Shown here: positions 5,969-13,601 of the stretch, piece by piece
How the letters are laid out: each line of letters starts with the position of its first letter
Position numbering within the stretch: position 1 is the stretch's first letter
The notes under the pieces: model-generated
What the model was told of the DNA's origin: nothing
Databases searched by the model: none
What the model saw: only the letters and a program-made list of their open reading frames with translations
Program-made: the position numbers and the translations under genes
Source: Clostridia bacterium
GTDB taxonomy: Bacteria; Bacillota; Clostridia; Oscillospirales; Acutalibacteraceae
Assembly: GCA_017623315.1 (NCBI GenBank)
Contig: JAGAPJ010000135.1
Location: 1 to 46,204 of the forward strand
DNA length: 46,204 bases
Direction: 5' to 3'

Positions 5969-8557
5969 TCAATTTGGCATATTGAAGTTAAAATCAATTA
6001 ATGTTTTTTTGATTTCTTCTTTTTGTTTAATGTTTAATTTCCTATACCAATCAACAGTTTTATTGAAATTTTTAATTTTTTGTTTGCGAATTTTAAACGG
6101 AAAATTAGAACAAATCCGTTTGATATCATTTGCAGAAATTTTATTTATTTCATCATCAATATCACATACTTTTAGGAATATATTGATATAAAAGTCGTTT
6201 TTTCGGTTGATTTTAACTTTATTATATGAAAACACAAAATCAAATTGAGTTTTGTTATCTACAATAGGAATATCATCAGAAAAGACATCTATACTCTTAG
6301 TTCCCATCTTTGAGAATTTATTTTCGTAATGCCAAAATCTTGAGCAAATATCTAATAAATATTTCATACACTCGTCAAAATATGCATTTTTTATTTTAAT
6401 ATACGCAGCATCATCTGAACGATAAATATCGCTAATGAGTTTTAAATTATGAAAGAGAAAACGTTCTTTTACTATGATATTCTTATTTTGTATTATATGT
6501 TCCAAAAATTTTTCGCGATACAGCGCATCGTCGACAACTTGCATTGACAAAACCAATATATTGAAAAACATAAAGGAACTTTTTGTTTTAAACTCTCTTG
6601 ATGCATTTTCCAATAATAGTTCTATAAGTTTTTGATAAATAGCTTCTGATTTTTGCTTAAGCATGGCAACCGTAAGTTCAAAAACTTCAGAATCAACATC
6701 AAACAACATAAGTTTTTCAAGTATTTCATTTTCGTTTGTGCAACGAACAAAGATATATTGAGAATAAAAATACTCAAAAAAAGAACGATGAAAAAACTTA
6801 AATTTATCTTCTTCAGCGGCTGAAACAAATAGTTCTGTTCTATCTGAACAAAATTTCAAAAATTCCTCAATAGCGTTTTCGGCTTCAATTTCACTTTTGA
6901 ATTTGGATTTGTAGATTGTTAATAAAGTTTCGGAAATAGTATCTTTGTCTACTGCATTGTTATTGGGATAGCACAAATCAGCTAATTCCATAAATGTATT
7001 ATCTTTCATAAGCGCGGAAATGGCGTCCCAATCATAACTTTTATTTGTAATCTTTTTTTCGCGCTTGTTAGCAATATACTTAAAACATTTTTCATATAAT
7101 TCCAATTTGTTTTCTGGTAATTCTAATTCAGCTTTATATATATTGATTAACAATGATAACACAAGGAAACTATTTAAGAAACCTTTGTCTATTAGAACCT
7201 TTGCTTGAGACATAAAAGAATTTTTATCGCTTCTTTCAAATTTACCCAAAGCAATTATTTTATCAACATATTTTTCTATTTGGTCTTCGTCTAAAGGAGA
7301 AATACTAAGCACCTCGATGTCTTTTTCCGGAATAAAGCCTCTGTTTCTAGAAGTTATACACACTTTATTGTTAGGATTTTGATATTTGAAAAAAGATATA
7401 ATAGATTCGTGTAATTTTTCTCTTTTGTTTTTTTCCACCTCGTCTAAAGCGTCCAGCAAAATTATACATCGACCTATATTTAAATAGTATTCAACAAATT
7501 CACGAGAGATTTTCGATTCATCCATTAAGGTGCTTGTTTTCATGCTGTTTTGTAAAAATTCTACCACTGAAAGCGGGGAGTCAGTATTATTGACATAGAA
7601 TGATTTTAATTCACCGTAAATAACGAGATATTCATTGCTTTGGAATATATTTAAATCTTTATAATCATTAATAAGTTTTTGCATAAAAAGCGATTTACCG
7701 TATCCCGCTCCACCTGTTATATAAATTATATTTCGATTTGCAAATATATTATTCCAAGATTCACGATTATAAATTCTATTAGATAAGAAAAATTTTTTTC
7801 GCCATTCCACATCACTATCGTTATCGTAATCATGTGTAAGAATAGGGGGAACATAAAAACTTTCAAATGAAAACTTATCGAGAAGATATATGTGTGCTTC
7901 TGAATATTTTGATTTTAGAATATTATAATATTCATCTTTTATCTCTTTAAACGTAGGCTCAGATTTTTTTACTTCCAGAGTTATCATTTGATGAATACTG
8001 TTAGAAATATTATCCAGAACATTATAAATATTTCCAGCAATATAATCTATATGTGAATTTACAAAAAACAACATTTGTTGTTCATTAGAATTAAGTTCAT
8101 CAAATAGTATTTTTTCAGAACCCTCAATGATAAATTTTAAAAAGTTTAATATAATGCGTTTTTCAGGAATTTTTAATGTGTTTTCCCGTTTATATATCTC
8201 TAACAATTGATTAGTCAAATAGTTCAATACATCATCTAGTGATAAAATCTTATTTGAATTTTTTGATTTTTTGATGTCGATAACTTTTTCATATTGAATT
8301 CCAATAGTTTTATAAAGAACATATGAATTTAATGTATCAAGTAATTGAGGAGAAGAAATAAAAGTTTGAAATATTCCCGAGTCTTGGATGTTTAGAAACT
8401 CTTGCGGAATATTATTTTTGACATATTCATCTACTTGTTTCTTTAATTTATTATTAGAATTCCTTTTAAAAATTAAATTGCTCACATACTTTGTGATGTC
8501 GTAAATTGCATTAGTTAAGATTCCATATATTATATTAGTCCCAATTTCGCATAACAT
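5969..8557 (-). CDS. NACHT-domain NTPase, candidate anti-phage STAND protein
   Basis: An 862-residue protein. A NACHT P-loop core occupies about 265-480, with Walker A GGAGYGKS (about 282-289), Walker B CIILLDALDEV with the NACHT-typical small residue and second acid (about 364-374), and the sensor-like CITSRNRGF (about 400). The N-terminal 230 residues are helical and unrecognised; the first 30 are amphipathic. The C-terminal 380 residues are helical with no obvious LRR, TPR or WD pattern. Bacterial NACHT proteins are known anti-phage sensors that oligomerise on a trigger. ATG 8557 is preferred to ATG 8563 because GGAGGA would be only a base from the latter. The A+T content is very high, unlike the pyr genes, which fits transfer. 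It forms a single-gene unit between a recombinase module and an XRE regulator. Confidence 0.85.
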   Translation of the reverse strand: MLCEIGTNIIYGILTNAIYDITKYVSNLIFKRNSNNKLKKQVDEYVKNNIPQEFLNIQDSGIFQTFISSPQLLDTLNSYVLYKTIGIQYEKVIDIKKSKNSNKILSLDDVLNYLTNQLLEIYKRENTLKIPEKRIILNFLKFIIEGSEKILFDELNSNEQQMLFFVNSHIDYIAGNIYNVLDNISNSIHQMITLEVKKSEPTFKEIKDEYYNILKSKYSEAHIYLLDKFSFESFYVPPILTHDYDNDSDVEWRKKFFLSNRIYNRESWNNIFANRNIIYITGGAGYGKSLFMQKLINDYKDLNIFQSNEYLVIYGELKSFYVNNTDSPLSVVEFLQNSMKTSTLMDESKISREFVEYYLNIGRCIILLDALDEVEKNKREKLHESIISFFKYQNPNNKVCITSRNRGFIPEKDIEVLSISPLDEDQIEKYVDKIIALGKFERSDKNSFMSQAKVLIDKGFLNSFLVLSLLINIYKAELELPENKLELYEKCFKYIANKREKKITNKSYDWDAISALMKDNTFMELADLCYPNNNAVDKDTISETLLTIYKSKFKSEIEAENAIEEFLKFCSDRTELFVSAAEEDKFKFFHRSFFEYFYSQYIFVRCTNENEILEKLMLFDVDSEVFELTVAMLKQKSEAIYQKLIELLLENASREFKTKSSFMFFNILVLSMQVVDDALYREKFLEHIIQNKNIIVKERFLFHNLKLISDIYRSDDAAYIKIKNAYFDECMKYLLDICSRFWHYENKFSKMGTKSIDVFSDDIPIVDNKTQFDFVFSYNKVKINRKNDFYINIFLKVCDIDDEINKISANDIKRICSNFPFKIRKQKIKNFNKTVDWYRKLNIKQKEEIKKTLIDFNFNMPN

Positions 8558-9003
8558 AAACATTCCTCCAATTTTTTATTATACATTTAATGAGTTATTT
8601 GATTTCTTGCATAAGTAAATCAATGTGGATACTCAAAGGCAATAAGTATCCATTCTTATTTTTCTTGTTGCCGTGCAGTTTTTAATACTTGCAAAAACTC
8701 TCCCTTATATTATGACAAACCAAAACATAAAATCGGTGACAAAAAATGTAAAATTTGGTCGATTTTTTATGATATAAAGAAAACCACTGTTTAACAGGTG
8801 GTTGCAAAGAGGCTTTTGTCAATGAAAACACCTTCGCCAATCTATTTTTATAATAGTATGTATTGAAAAATATACTGTTATTGTATGGCATTCGTTTTTC
8901 GTCTTTTATGCCATCTTTTTCAGCAAAATCAAGTCGGCTAATAAATTGCTTAATATTGATATTTAAAAATTCACTAATACAATAAATTATTCTGCGCAAA
9001 ATA
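8558..9003. other. intergenic region upstream of the NACHT gene
   Basis: No convincing gene. On the minus strand there is a TATAAT (8583-8578) 21 nt before the NACHT start, and a hairpin GGATACT/AGTATCC (8627-8651) in the likely promoter or leader. A second hairpin, CCACCTGT/ACAGTGG (8784-8801), is followed by T-rich sequence on the minus strand, so it looks like a leftward terminator. A 105-codon minus-strand frame (8682-8999) runs through that terminator, lacks a ribosome-binding site and resembles nothing known. Confidence 0.5.
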
Positions 9004-9066
9004 TTATTGTATATCCTATTGGGATATTTGCGTTATTTAGAAACTTCTAATTAGGATATACAATAA
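9004..9066. promoter_or_regulatory. 15-bp inverted repeat, probable operator of the XRE gene
   Basis: TTATTGTATATCCTA (9004-9018) and its exact complement (9052-9066) are separated by 33 nt. The right arm contains TATACAAT, a usable -10, and the XRE start is 29 nt further on. The arrangement fits autorepression by the XRE dimer, possibly with control of leftward transcription too. Confidence 0.55.
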
Positions 9067-9094
9067 CTTTAAAAGGTGTTTTGGTGGTGGAATA

Positions 9095-9439
9095 ATGGAA
9101 ATAAATTATATAGCAATTGGTAAAAGAATACGACAACTTCGCATTGAACGCGGATGGAGTCAAGCAATGTTAGCTGAAAAATCCGGCGTTGAACCCTCTA
9201 ATATATCCCATATAGAACGTGCCGCAACAAAGTTAAGCTTACCCACACTGGTAAATATTTCAAACGCATTAGAAGTAACTCTTGACGAAATTGTTTATGA
9301 AAGCTTAATTAAAAACGACCATATAACCTGCGATATAATAAACCAATTACTTGCTGACTGTACATCAAACGAAATTTCCGCTATAATCGAAATTGTAAAA
9401 ACAACAAAAAATATATTGCGCAATGATAAGAACAAATAA
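9095..9439 (+). CDS. XRE-family transcriptional regulator
   Basis: A 114-residue protein with an N-terminal helix-turn-helix (about 8-63: GKRIRQLRIERGWSQAMLAE then PSNISHIERAATKLSLPTL), typical of the Xre/Cro fold. The helical C-terminal half (about 70-114) may be for dimerisation. GGTGGTGG lies 6 nt upstream of ATG 9095. The 15-bp inverted repeat just upstream is the likely operator. It faces away from the NACHT gene across a shared intergenic region, so it may control that gene or itself. Confidence 0.88.
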   Translation: MEINYIAIGKRIRQLRIERGWSQAMLAEKSGVEPSNISHIERAATKLSLPTLVNISNALEVTLDEIVYESLIKNDHITCDIINQLLADCTSNEISAIIEIVKTTKNILRNDKNK

Positions 9440-9446
9440 ATATTGT

Positions 9447-9526
9447 TTGACATAAATTTTATTTGTTTTATAATTAAAAATAGTATTATTTAATTTTTGT
9501 AACTCACTTTGGTAACAAGGTGAGTT
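9447..9526 (+). promoter_or_regulatory. consensus promoter and leader hairpin of the sigma-factor operon
   Basis: TTGACA (9447-9452), 16-bp spacer, TATAAT (9469-9474): a perfect sigma-A promoter. It is followed by a 10-bp hairpin AACTCACTTT/AAGGTGAGTT with loop GGTAAC (9501-9526). The hairpin has no long T run, so it is more likely an operator or a 5'-UTR stem than a terminator. Confidence 0.6.
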
Positions 9527-9618
9527 ATTGGTATATTTTGGTCAATTAAATTTTGTACCCTGTTGATTTATGTTTAGTGTTGTATATAAGGAGGCAGGGT
9601 TTGAAGGGGAATTGTAAA

Positions 9619-10203
9619 ATGCTGGCTCTATATTTGGCGTATCTTGATGACGAAAAAGATAAGGAATTATTTTCAAATATTTATTATTCATACAGAAAAC
9701 AAATGGTTTCTGTCGCCTTTTCAATTGTAAATAATCAGACAGATGCTGAAGATGTTGTTGAAGATGTGTTTTTGCGTATAGCACAAAAGTATTTTGACAT
9801 TATTCGTAGTATTAATAACGAAACAGATTTACGCAATTATTTGCTAAAGGCAGCTAAAAACACTGCAATTAATAAGTCAAAATCCAAAAAGAAAGAAAAC
9901 ACATCTTTAGATACAATTATCGAATATAACATGAACGATATTGAAGAATTATCTGACGACACGTTCATTGAAACTTTATGTAATAAAATTGATTACGACC
10001 AGATAGTAGAGGCGATTAAAAATTTAAGTGAAAAATATCGAGATGTGCTTTATTATCATTTTGTAATGGAGCTTACAGTTCCACAAACAGCAAAGCTTCT
10101 TGACCAAACAACAAGCACCACAAAAAAGCAGTTAGTTCGTGGCAAGAAAATGCTTTTAAGCTTACTTGAGACAAAAGGAGTTAAAGATAATGCCAATAAG
10201 TAA
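9619..10203 (+). CDS. ECF-type RNA polymerase sigma factor
   Basis: A 194-residue sigma-70 family protein. Region 2 (about 20-95) contains NNQTDAEDVVEDVFLRI, the -10 binding helix, and region 4 (about 130-185) contains YRDVLYYHFVMELTVPQTAKLL, the -35 binding helix-turn-helix. The frame is open earlier, but ATG 9619 has AAGGGGA 8 nt upstream. It overlaps the anti-sigma gene by 14 nt, the usual coupling for such pairs. The regulon is unknown; neighbouring cell-envelope genes are candidates. Confidence 0.85.
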   Translation: MLALYLAYLDDEKDKELFSNIYYSYRKQMVSVAFSIVNNQTDAEDVVEDVFLRIAQKYFDIIRSINNETDLRNYLLKAAKNTAINKSKSKKKENTSLDTIIEYNMNDIEELSDDTFIETLCNKIDYDQIVEAIKNLSEKYRDVLYYHFVMELTVPQTAKLLDQTTSTTKKQLVRGKKMLLSLLETKGVKDNANK

Positions 10204-10858
10204 AGCGGAGTTTAAAGAAGCTTTTCGAGAGGTTATATCTTCTGAATTTTCACATATACCCAAAAACGAAAACGAAATTGACTTTGTGTTTTCTGAACGC
10301 TTTAATAAGCGTATGACAAAACTTGTCAATTCACAAAAGAAGGCTTATTATTACCTTATAAATACTGCGGCAAAACGTGTGGCAATTATATTTGTATTAA
10401 TTCTTACAATGTTTACCGCCGCATTTAGTGTAAAAGCCATTCGCGAGCCGATTATAGAATTTGTTAAACAAATTTATGAAACGTTTATACATTATTCGGT
10501 TGAGGGTGATACTATAGATAAAATAACGAAAAAATATTCTATAACACGATTACCTGAAGGATTTTATGAAACTGATAAAGTTAATAATAACTATACCATA
10601 ATTACATTTTTTGAAAACTCGTCAGGAGATACCATAGTATTTTCACAAATGACTACTAAAACAAATGCAGGGTATTTTTTGGATAATGAAACTGGAGAAG
10701 TTCATTCTGAAGTTGTTAATGGCATTAATGTAGAATGGAAAAAATGGTATGACAATATAACTGTTTTATGGACAAATGAAGGATACGTTTTTTCCATTGA
10801 ATGCATGGGCAATATAAATTTTGATACGATTAAAGATATGATATGTTCTGTCGAATAA
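10190..10858 (+). CDS. membrane anti-sigma factor with DUF4367-like domain
   Basis: A 222-residue protein with a cytoplasmic N-terminal part (about 1-60), one membrane segment (about 63-85) and an extracytoplasmic domain (about 86-222) rich in beta strands. This is like DUF4367/anti-sigma proteins that hold an ECF sigma factor until an envelope signal. ATG 10190 is chosen for its AAGGAG; it lies inside the 3' end of the sigma gene, so translation is coupled. There is no zinc-binding HxxxCxxC motif. Confidence 0.75.
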   Translation: MPISKAEFKEAFREVISSEFSHIPKNENEIDFVFSERFNKRMTKLVNSQKKAYYYLINTAAKRVAIIFVLILTMFTAAFSVKAIREPIIEFVKQIYETFIHYSVEGDTIDKITKKYSITRLPEGFYETDKVNNNYTIITFFENSSGDTIVFSQMTTKTNAGYFLDNETGEVHSEVVNGINVEWKKWYDNITVLWTNEGYVFSIECMGNINFDTIKDMICSVE

Positions 10859-10899
10859 AATAAGCGCGGTGCGTTTTAATAATGCACCGTGCTTATTTT
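10857..10899. terminator. bidirectional terminator between convergent genes
   Basis: Stem AAAATAAGC-CGGTGC paired with GCACCG-GCTTATTTT around an 11-nt loop. It overlaps the last codons of both the anti-sigma gene and the secreted-protein gene. Confidence 0.75.
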
Positions 10900-11335
10900 A
10901 GTAAGAATCTGTCATTTGACATTCAATTTCATCTGCCGCACCGCCCGAACCGTAAATCTTATAAATTACAGTTACTCGATATGTACCTGTTGATGAAAGT
11001 TGATATGTACGCGAACCTGCATATTTATAATCGTTAATTGTATCAACCCACTGGTCATCAGTTGTACCTATATCTACACGACGCCAAAATAAACCCAAGA
11101 ACTTCTTTTCAATATAAGTAGTAATAACCGCTTTAGTAGTTACCGAAGAAGAACCGGTATATTTATAATTTATGGTCATTTTTCCACTATCACTTATGCC
11201 CATATTTGCAGTAACTGTAGCTACATTATTATAACGTGGAGTAACACCTTCCGCAGCAGAAACGGGACTTAACGGAACCATAAAAAGACACAAAACCAAA
11301 ATTGCGCTTATAATACCTGTTAAACGTTTAGTCAT
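10898..11335 (-). CDS. small secreted protein, DUF6147-like
   Basis: A 145-residue protein with a signal peptide (about 1-28, ending PVSAAEG). The mature part of about 115 residues is strand-rich (VATVTANMGISDSGKMTINY) with a Trp/Arg-rich FLGLFWRRVD stretch and two late Gly residues. It resembles DUF6147 exported proteins of Clostridia; the function is unknown. ATG 11335 gives 9 nt from AAGGAG, whereas the in-frame ATG 11344 abuts it. An 11-bp inverted repeat lies in its promoter region. Confidence 0.7.
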   Translation of the reverse strand: MTKRLTGIISAILVLCLFMVPLSPVSAAEGVTPRYNNVATVTANMGISDSGKMTINYKYTGSSSVTTKAVITTYIEKKFLGLFWRRVDIGTTDDQWVDTINDYKYAGSRTYQLSSTGTYRVTVIYKIYGSGGAADEIECQMTDSY

Positions 11336-11356
11336 TCTTTTCATCTCCTTTCTTTT

Positions 11357-11392
11357 ATATTAAGGGAAAATGGCAACACTATCCCTTAATAT
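11357..11392. promoter_or_regulatory. 11-bp perfect inverted repeat upstream of the secreted-protein gene
   Basis: ATATTAAGGGA (11357-11367) and its complement (11382-11392) are separated by 14 nt, just upstream of the ribosome-binding site. It could be an operator or a 5'-UTR hairpin. Confidence 0.5.
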
Positions 11393-11447
11393 CACAACAA
11401 ACTCAAACATTCAACAGGGGACAACAAATTTACAATTAATTTTTTAA

Positions 11448-11480
11448 AAAGATGCCATACCCCAAGGATACAGCATCTTT
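11448..11480 (-). terminator. terminator of the 11507 gene
   Basis: Stem AAAGATGC/GCATCTTT with an inner GTATCC/GGTATG part and TTGG loop, followed by a T run on the minus strand. Confidence 0.7.
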
Positions 11481-11506
11481 TAAAAATTCAGTCTTATTGT
11501 TTCAAA

Positions 11507-12208
11507 CTATTTTTTATCAGTTTTGTTATTAATTATATGATAGTCATTTCTTTTCCTTGTTTTTCTAAGAATCAATTCAGAAAACATAAATAACACTAAA
11601 ACCATTGCGACAAGTATTAAAATCAAAATTGGAATTAGCATTAAATAGCTTGGTGTACGAGTAACCACATCAAATTCGTCAGACATTAACGATAACGACG
11701 TTGCCAAACCGCCAAGCACGGCAACCGCCATTGATAAATACAAACTTAAGCGTTTGTTATACTTTGATTTCATTTCACTTAATTCAATATCGCTAATTGT
11801 TTGGTGCAATTCCATTTTTATTTTCGTAACCAAGCTTTCACGCTTATAATCAGCAAGAGATTTTGTATACTGTTGTTTCTTATCATTTGAAACATAAACA
11901 TCGCTAATTATCTCTCTTATAAGTTCTTCACAATAGTTCTCAATGGAGAACATATCTTCTTGCTGAACATTATGTTCTCTTGCAGTAGAAATTATCAACG
12001 AACCAAAGACTTCTGGTTCAGGCAACCCTTTGTCGGCTATGTAAGGCTTTAAAGCAGCAATAACTTCAGCATTAGCGTTCTTTACTTTTCGATAATATTC
12101 AGTTCTATCTTTTTTGTTTGTAAAAAACTTAGTTATAAAAAACACAAGAATACCACTGATAATTCCTGTTACTATGCCAACAATCCATGAGTTTTGAAAT
12201 ATCCACAT
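11507..12208 (-). CDS. hypothetical membrane protein, three membrane segments
   Basis: A 233-residue protein with one N-terminal membrane segment (about 9-29) and a soluble, charged, helical middle (about 30-150). Two close membrane segments follow (about 152-175 and 187-212) with a basic tail. The middle includes SDIELSEMKSKYNKR, which may form a coiled coil. No family was recognised. AGGAG is about 8 nt before ATG 12208. It is a single gene with its own terminator. Confidence 0.6.
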   Translation of the reverse strand: MWIFQNSWIVGIVTGIISGILVFFITKFFTNKKDRTEYYRKVKNANAEVIAALKPYIADKGLPEPEVFGSLIISTAREHNVQQEDMFSIENYCEELIREIISDVYVSNDKKQQYTKSLADYKRESLVTKIKMELHQTISDIELSEMKSKYNKRLSLYLSMAVAVLGGLATSLSLMSDEFDVVTRTPSYLMLIPILILILVAMVLVLFMFSELILRKTRKRNDYHIINNKTDKK

Positions 12209-12658
12209 TTTTTATCTCTCCTAAATAATGTTTGTGTTAATTATTCACACTAGAAAATCATTTGTATAAATTTTTGTCAATATATTACTTATTTCGACAA
12301 AAATCTCTCTTAATAGTAATACATTCCAAAATATTTAATAGGGGACAATGGATTTGTGATTAAATGAAATAATGGACTGTATCGTAATGATACAGTCCAT
12401 TATTCTAGTTTGTTTTAATTAAATTTGTCAAAACTTTTCACAGTCTTTGACAGCTTAAAAAATGTGTTAACAATTAATTCCACGAAGCATGATATATTCC
12501 GCTCTCGCTTTTTTTATGAGCTTGCCGTGGCATAATAATCACCCAGAATTACTATACTAAAAACAGCTCACTTTGGCAACACGGGAGAACCGTCCACTTG
12601 TGTTCTTTTGTGTTCTTTTTTCTATTTATAGTGGAAGGTAAGGGTGATTTTTGCAATA

Positions 12659-12688
12659 GAAAAAGGCGGTAGACTTTCGCCTACCGCC
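12659..12688 (-). terminator. terminator of the orphan RHS tip/ankyrin cassette
   Basis: Stem GGCGGTAG/CTACCGCC with an 8-nt loop, followed on the minus strand by TTTTTCTATT. Confidence 0.75.
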
Positions 12689-12712
12689 CCATGATGTGAG
12701 AAGCTAGTTGTT

Positions 12713-12739
12713 AAGACACAGAACCGTCCCCTGTCTTTC
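12713..12739. repeat. 27-bp direct repeat after the ankyrin gene
   Basis: Identical over 27 bp to 15515-15541; both contain AGAACCGTCCCCTGTC. A second, partial GTCCCCTGTCTTTC unit follows at once. Related GGGGACGGTTCT-type sequences are common intergenic repeats in many bacteria. Here one copy follows each immunity-gene candidate. Confidence 0.7.
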
Positions 12740-12753
12740 GTCCCCTGTCTTTC

Positions 12754-13590
12754 CTAGTTTTCTAATAGTGAAATAATGTCTTTCTTGTTGAATTGCACGG
12801 CATAATCATATGCTGTTTTACCATCAGTAGACTTAATGCTTTTGTCCGCTCCGTAATCTAATAGAAGTTGTACCATTTCATGGGTAGAATCCCTTGCCGC
12901 AAACATCAGTGCGGTCATTCCTACAGAAGTATCGTTTACGGTGCAATACTCTTGTTCTAATAGAAGTTTTACTATTTCAATTCTGTCATTAGAAACGCTA
13001 TGCTGTAACACTCGCATCCAACTTACATTGCTATGGTCACAGTTTTCTAACGCATAATTAAATGCTTTAATTACTTCTTCTTTGTTATCAGGTTCATAAC
13101 CTGATAACAAAGCCCCCGGACGATTTTGTACAATATCTTGCAAGACAGATGATATTTTACCTGAGTACTCAGTGACATAATCCAACGAAGCACCGCTTTC
13201 AATGAGGATTAGAGAAATATCATACCAATTATCTACTTTGCTACTATAAGTAATAGAAAGTGGAGTTAATCCGTCATTACAATTAACATCAGCGCCGTTT
13301 TCAATCAATAGTGCTATTAGTTCAATATTACCCGTAGCACAAGCCTCGTTTAGAGGATAGCACACCCTCCAATTCATAGCGGAGTGCCACCATTTTGAGG
13401 TTATTGAGGGGTATGTGTTTATGCAGGTTGGTTTTTTTTCAATAATCTGTTGAACTGCAATTATATTTTCCTCTTTGATTGCAGAAATCAACTTTTTAGA
13501 GTAGTAGTAATTGCTGTTAAAAAACATCGCTGAAATGCATCCTAACATAATTAAAATTACTGCTATGATAATAAAAATTTTTGTTTTCAT
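12754..13590 (-). CDS. ankyrin-repeat protein, candidate immunity protein of the orphan RHS tip
   Basis: A 278-residue protein. An N-terminal membrane segment (about 4-24) contains MLGC, which could be a lipobox-like site. Ankyrin repeats follow: AVQQIIEKKPTCI, PLNEACATGNIELIALLIENGADVN, DGLTPLSIT, RIEIVKLLLEQ and MTALMFAARDSTHEMVQLLLDYGADKSI then DGKTAYDYA. AGGAG is 8 nt upstream of ATG 13590. It begins 11 nt after the RHS tip stop codon, the standard place for an immunity gene, and ankyrin proteins are a known immunity class of polymorphic toxin loci. The membrane anchor would hold it at the cell surface or inner face. The immunity role is inferred from position. Confidence 0.75.
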   Translation of the reverse strand: MKTKIFIIIAVILIMLGCISAMFFNSNYYYSKKLISAIKEENIIAVQQIIEKKPTCINTYPSITSKWWHSAMNWRVCYPLNEACATGNIELIALLIENGADVNCNDGLTPLSITYSSKVDNWYDISLILIESGASLDYVTEYSGKISSVLQDIVQNRPGALLSGYEPDNKEEVIKAFNYALENCDHSNVSWMRVLQHSVSNDRIEIVKLLLEQEYCTVNDTSVGMTALMFAARDSTHEMVQLLLDYGADKSIKSTDGKTAYDYAVQFNKKDIISLLEN

Positions 13591-13601
13591 ACAACAAACT
13601 C

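Larger units (their letters stand above)
12209..12753. other. gene-free region with hairpins and repeat fragments
   Basis: It contains a 16-bp perfect hairpin (12368-12404, arms AATAATGGACTGTATC), which can act as a terminator. It also holds a long imperfect stem CCACG...CGTGG (about 12480-12535), a degenerate copy of the GAACCGTCC repeat (about 12580-12600), the terminator at 12659-12688 and the repeat at 12713-12739. No ORF is credible. Confidence 0.5.

Noticed and set aside
8682-8999. 105-codon minus-strand frame
   Set aside because: No ribosome-binding site, it runs through a terminator-like hairpin, and its composition is like the A+T-rich flank.
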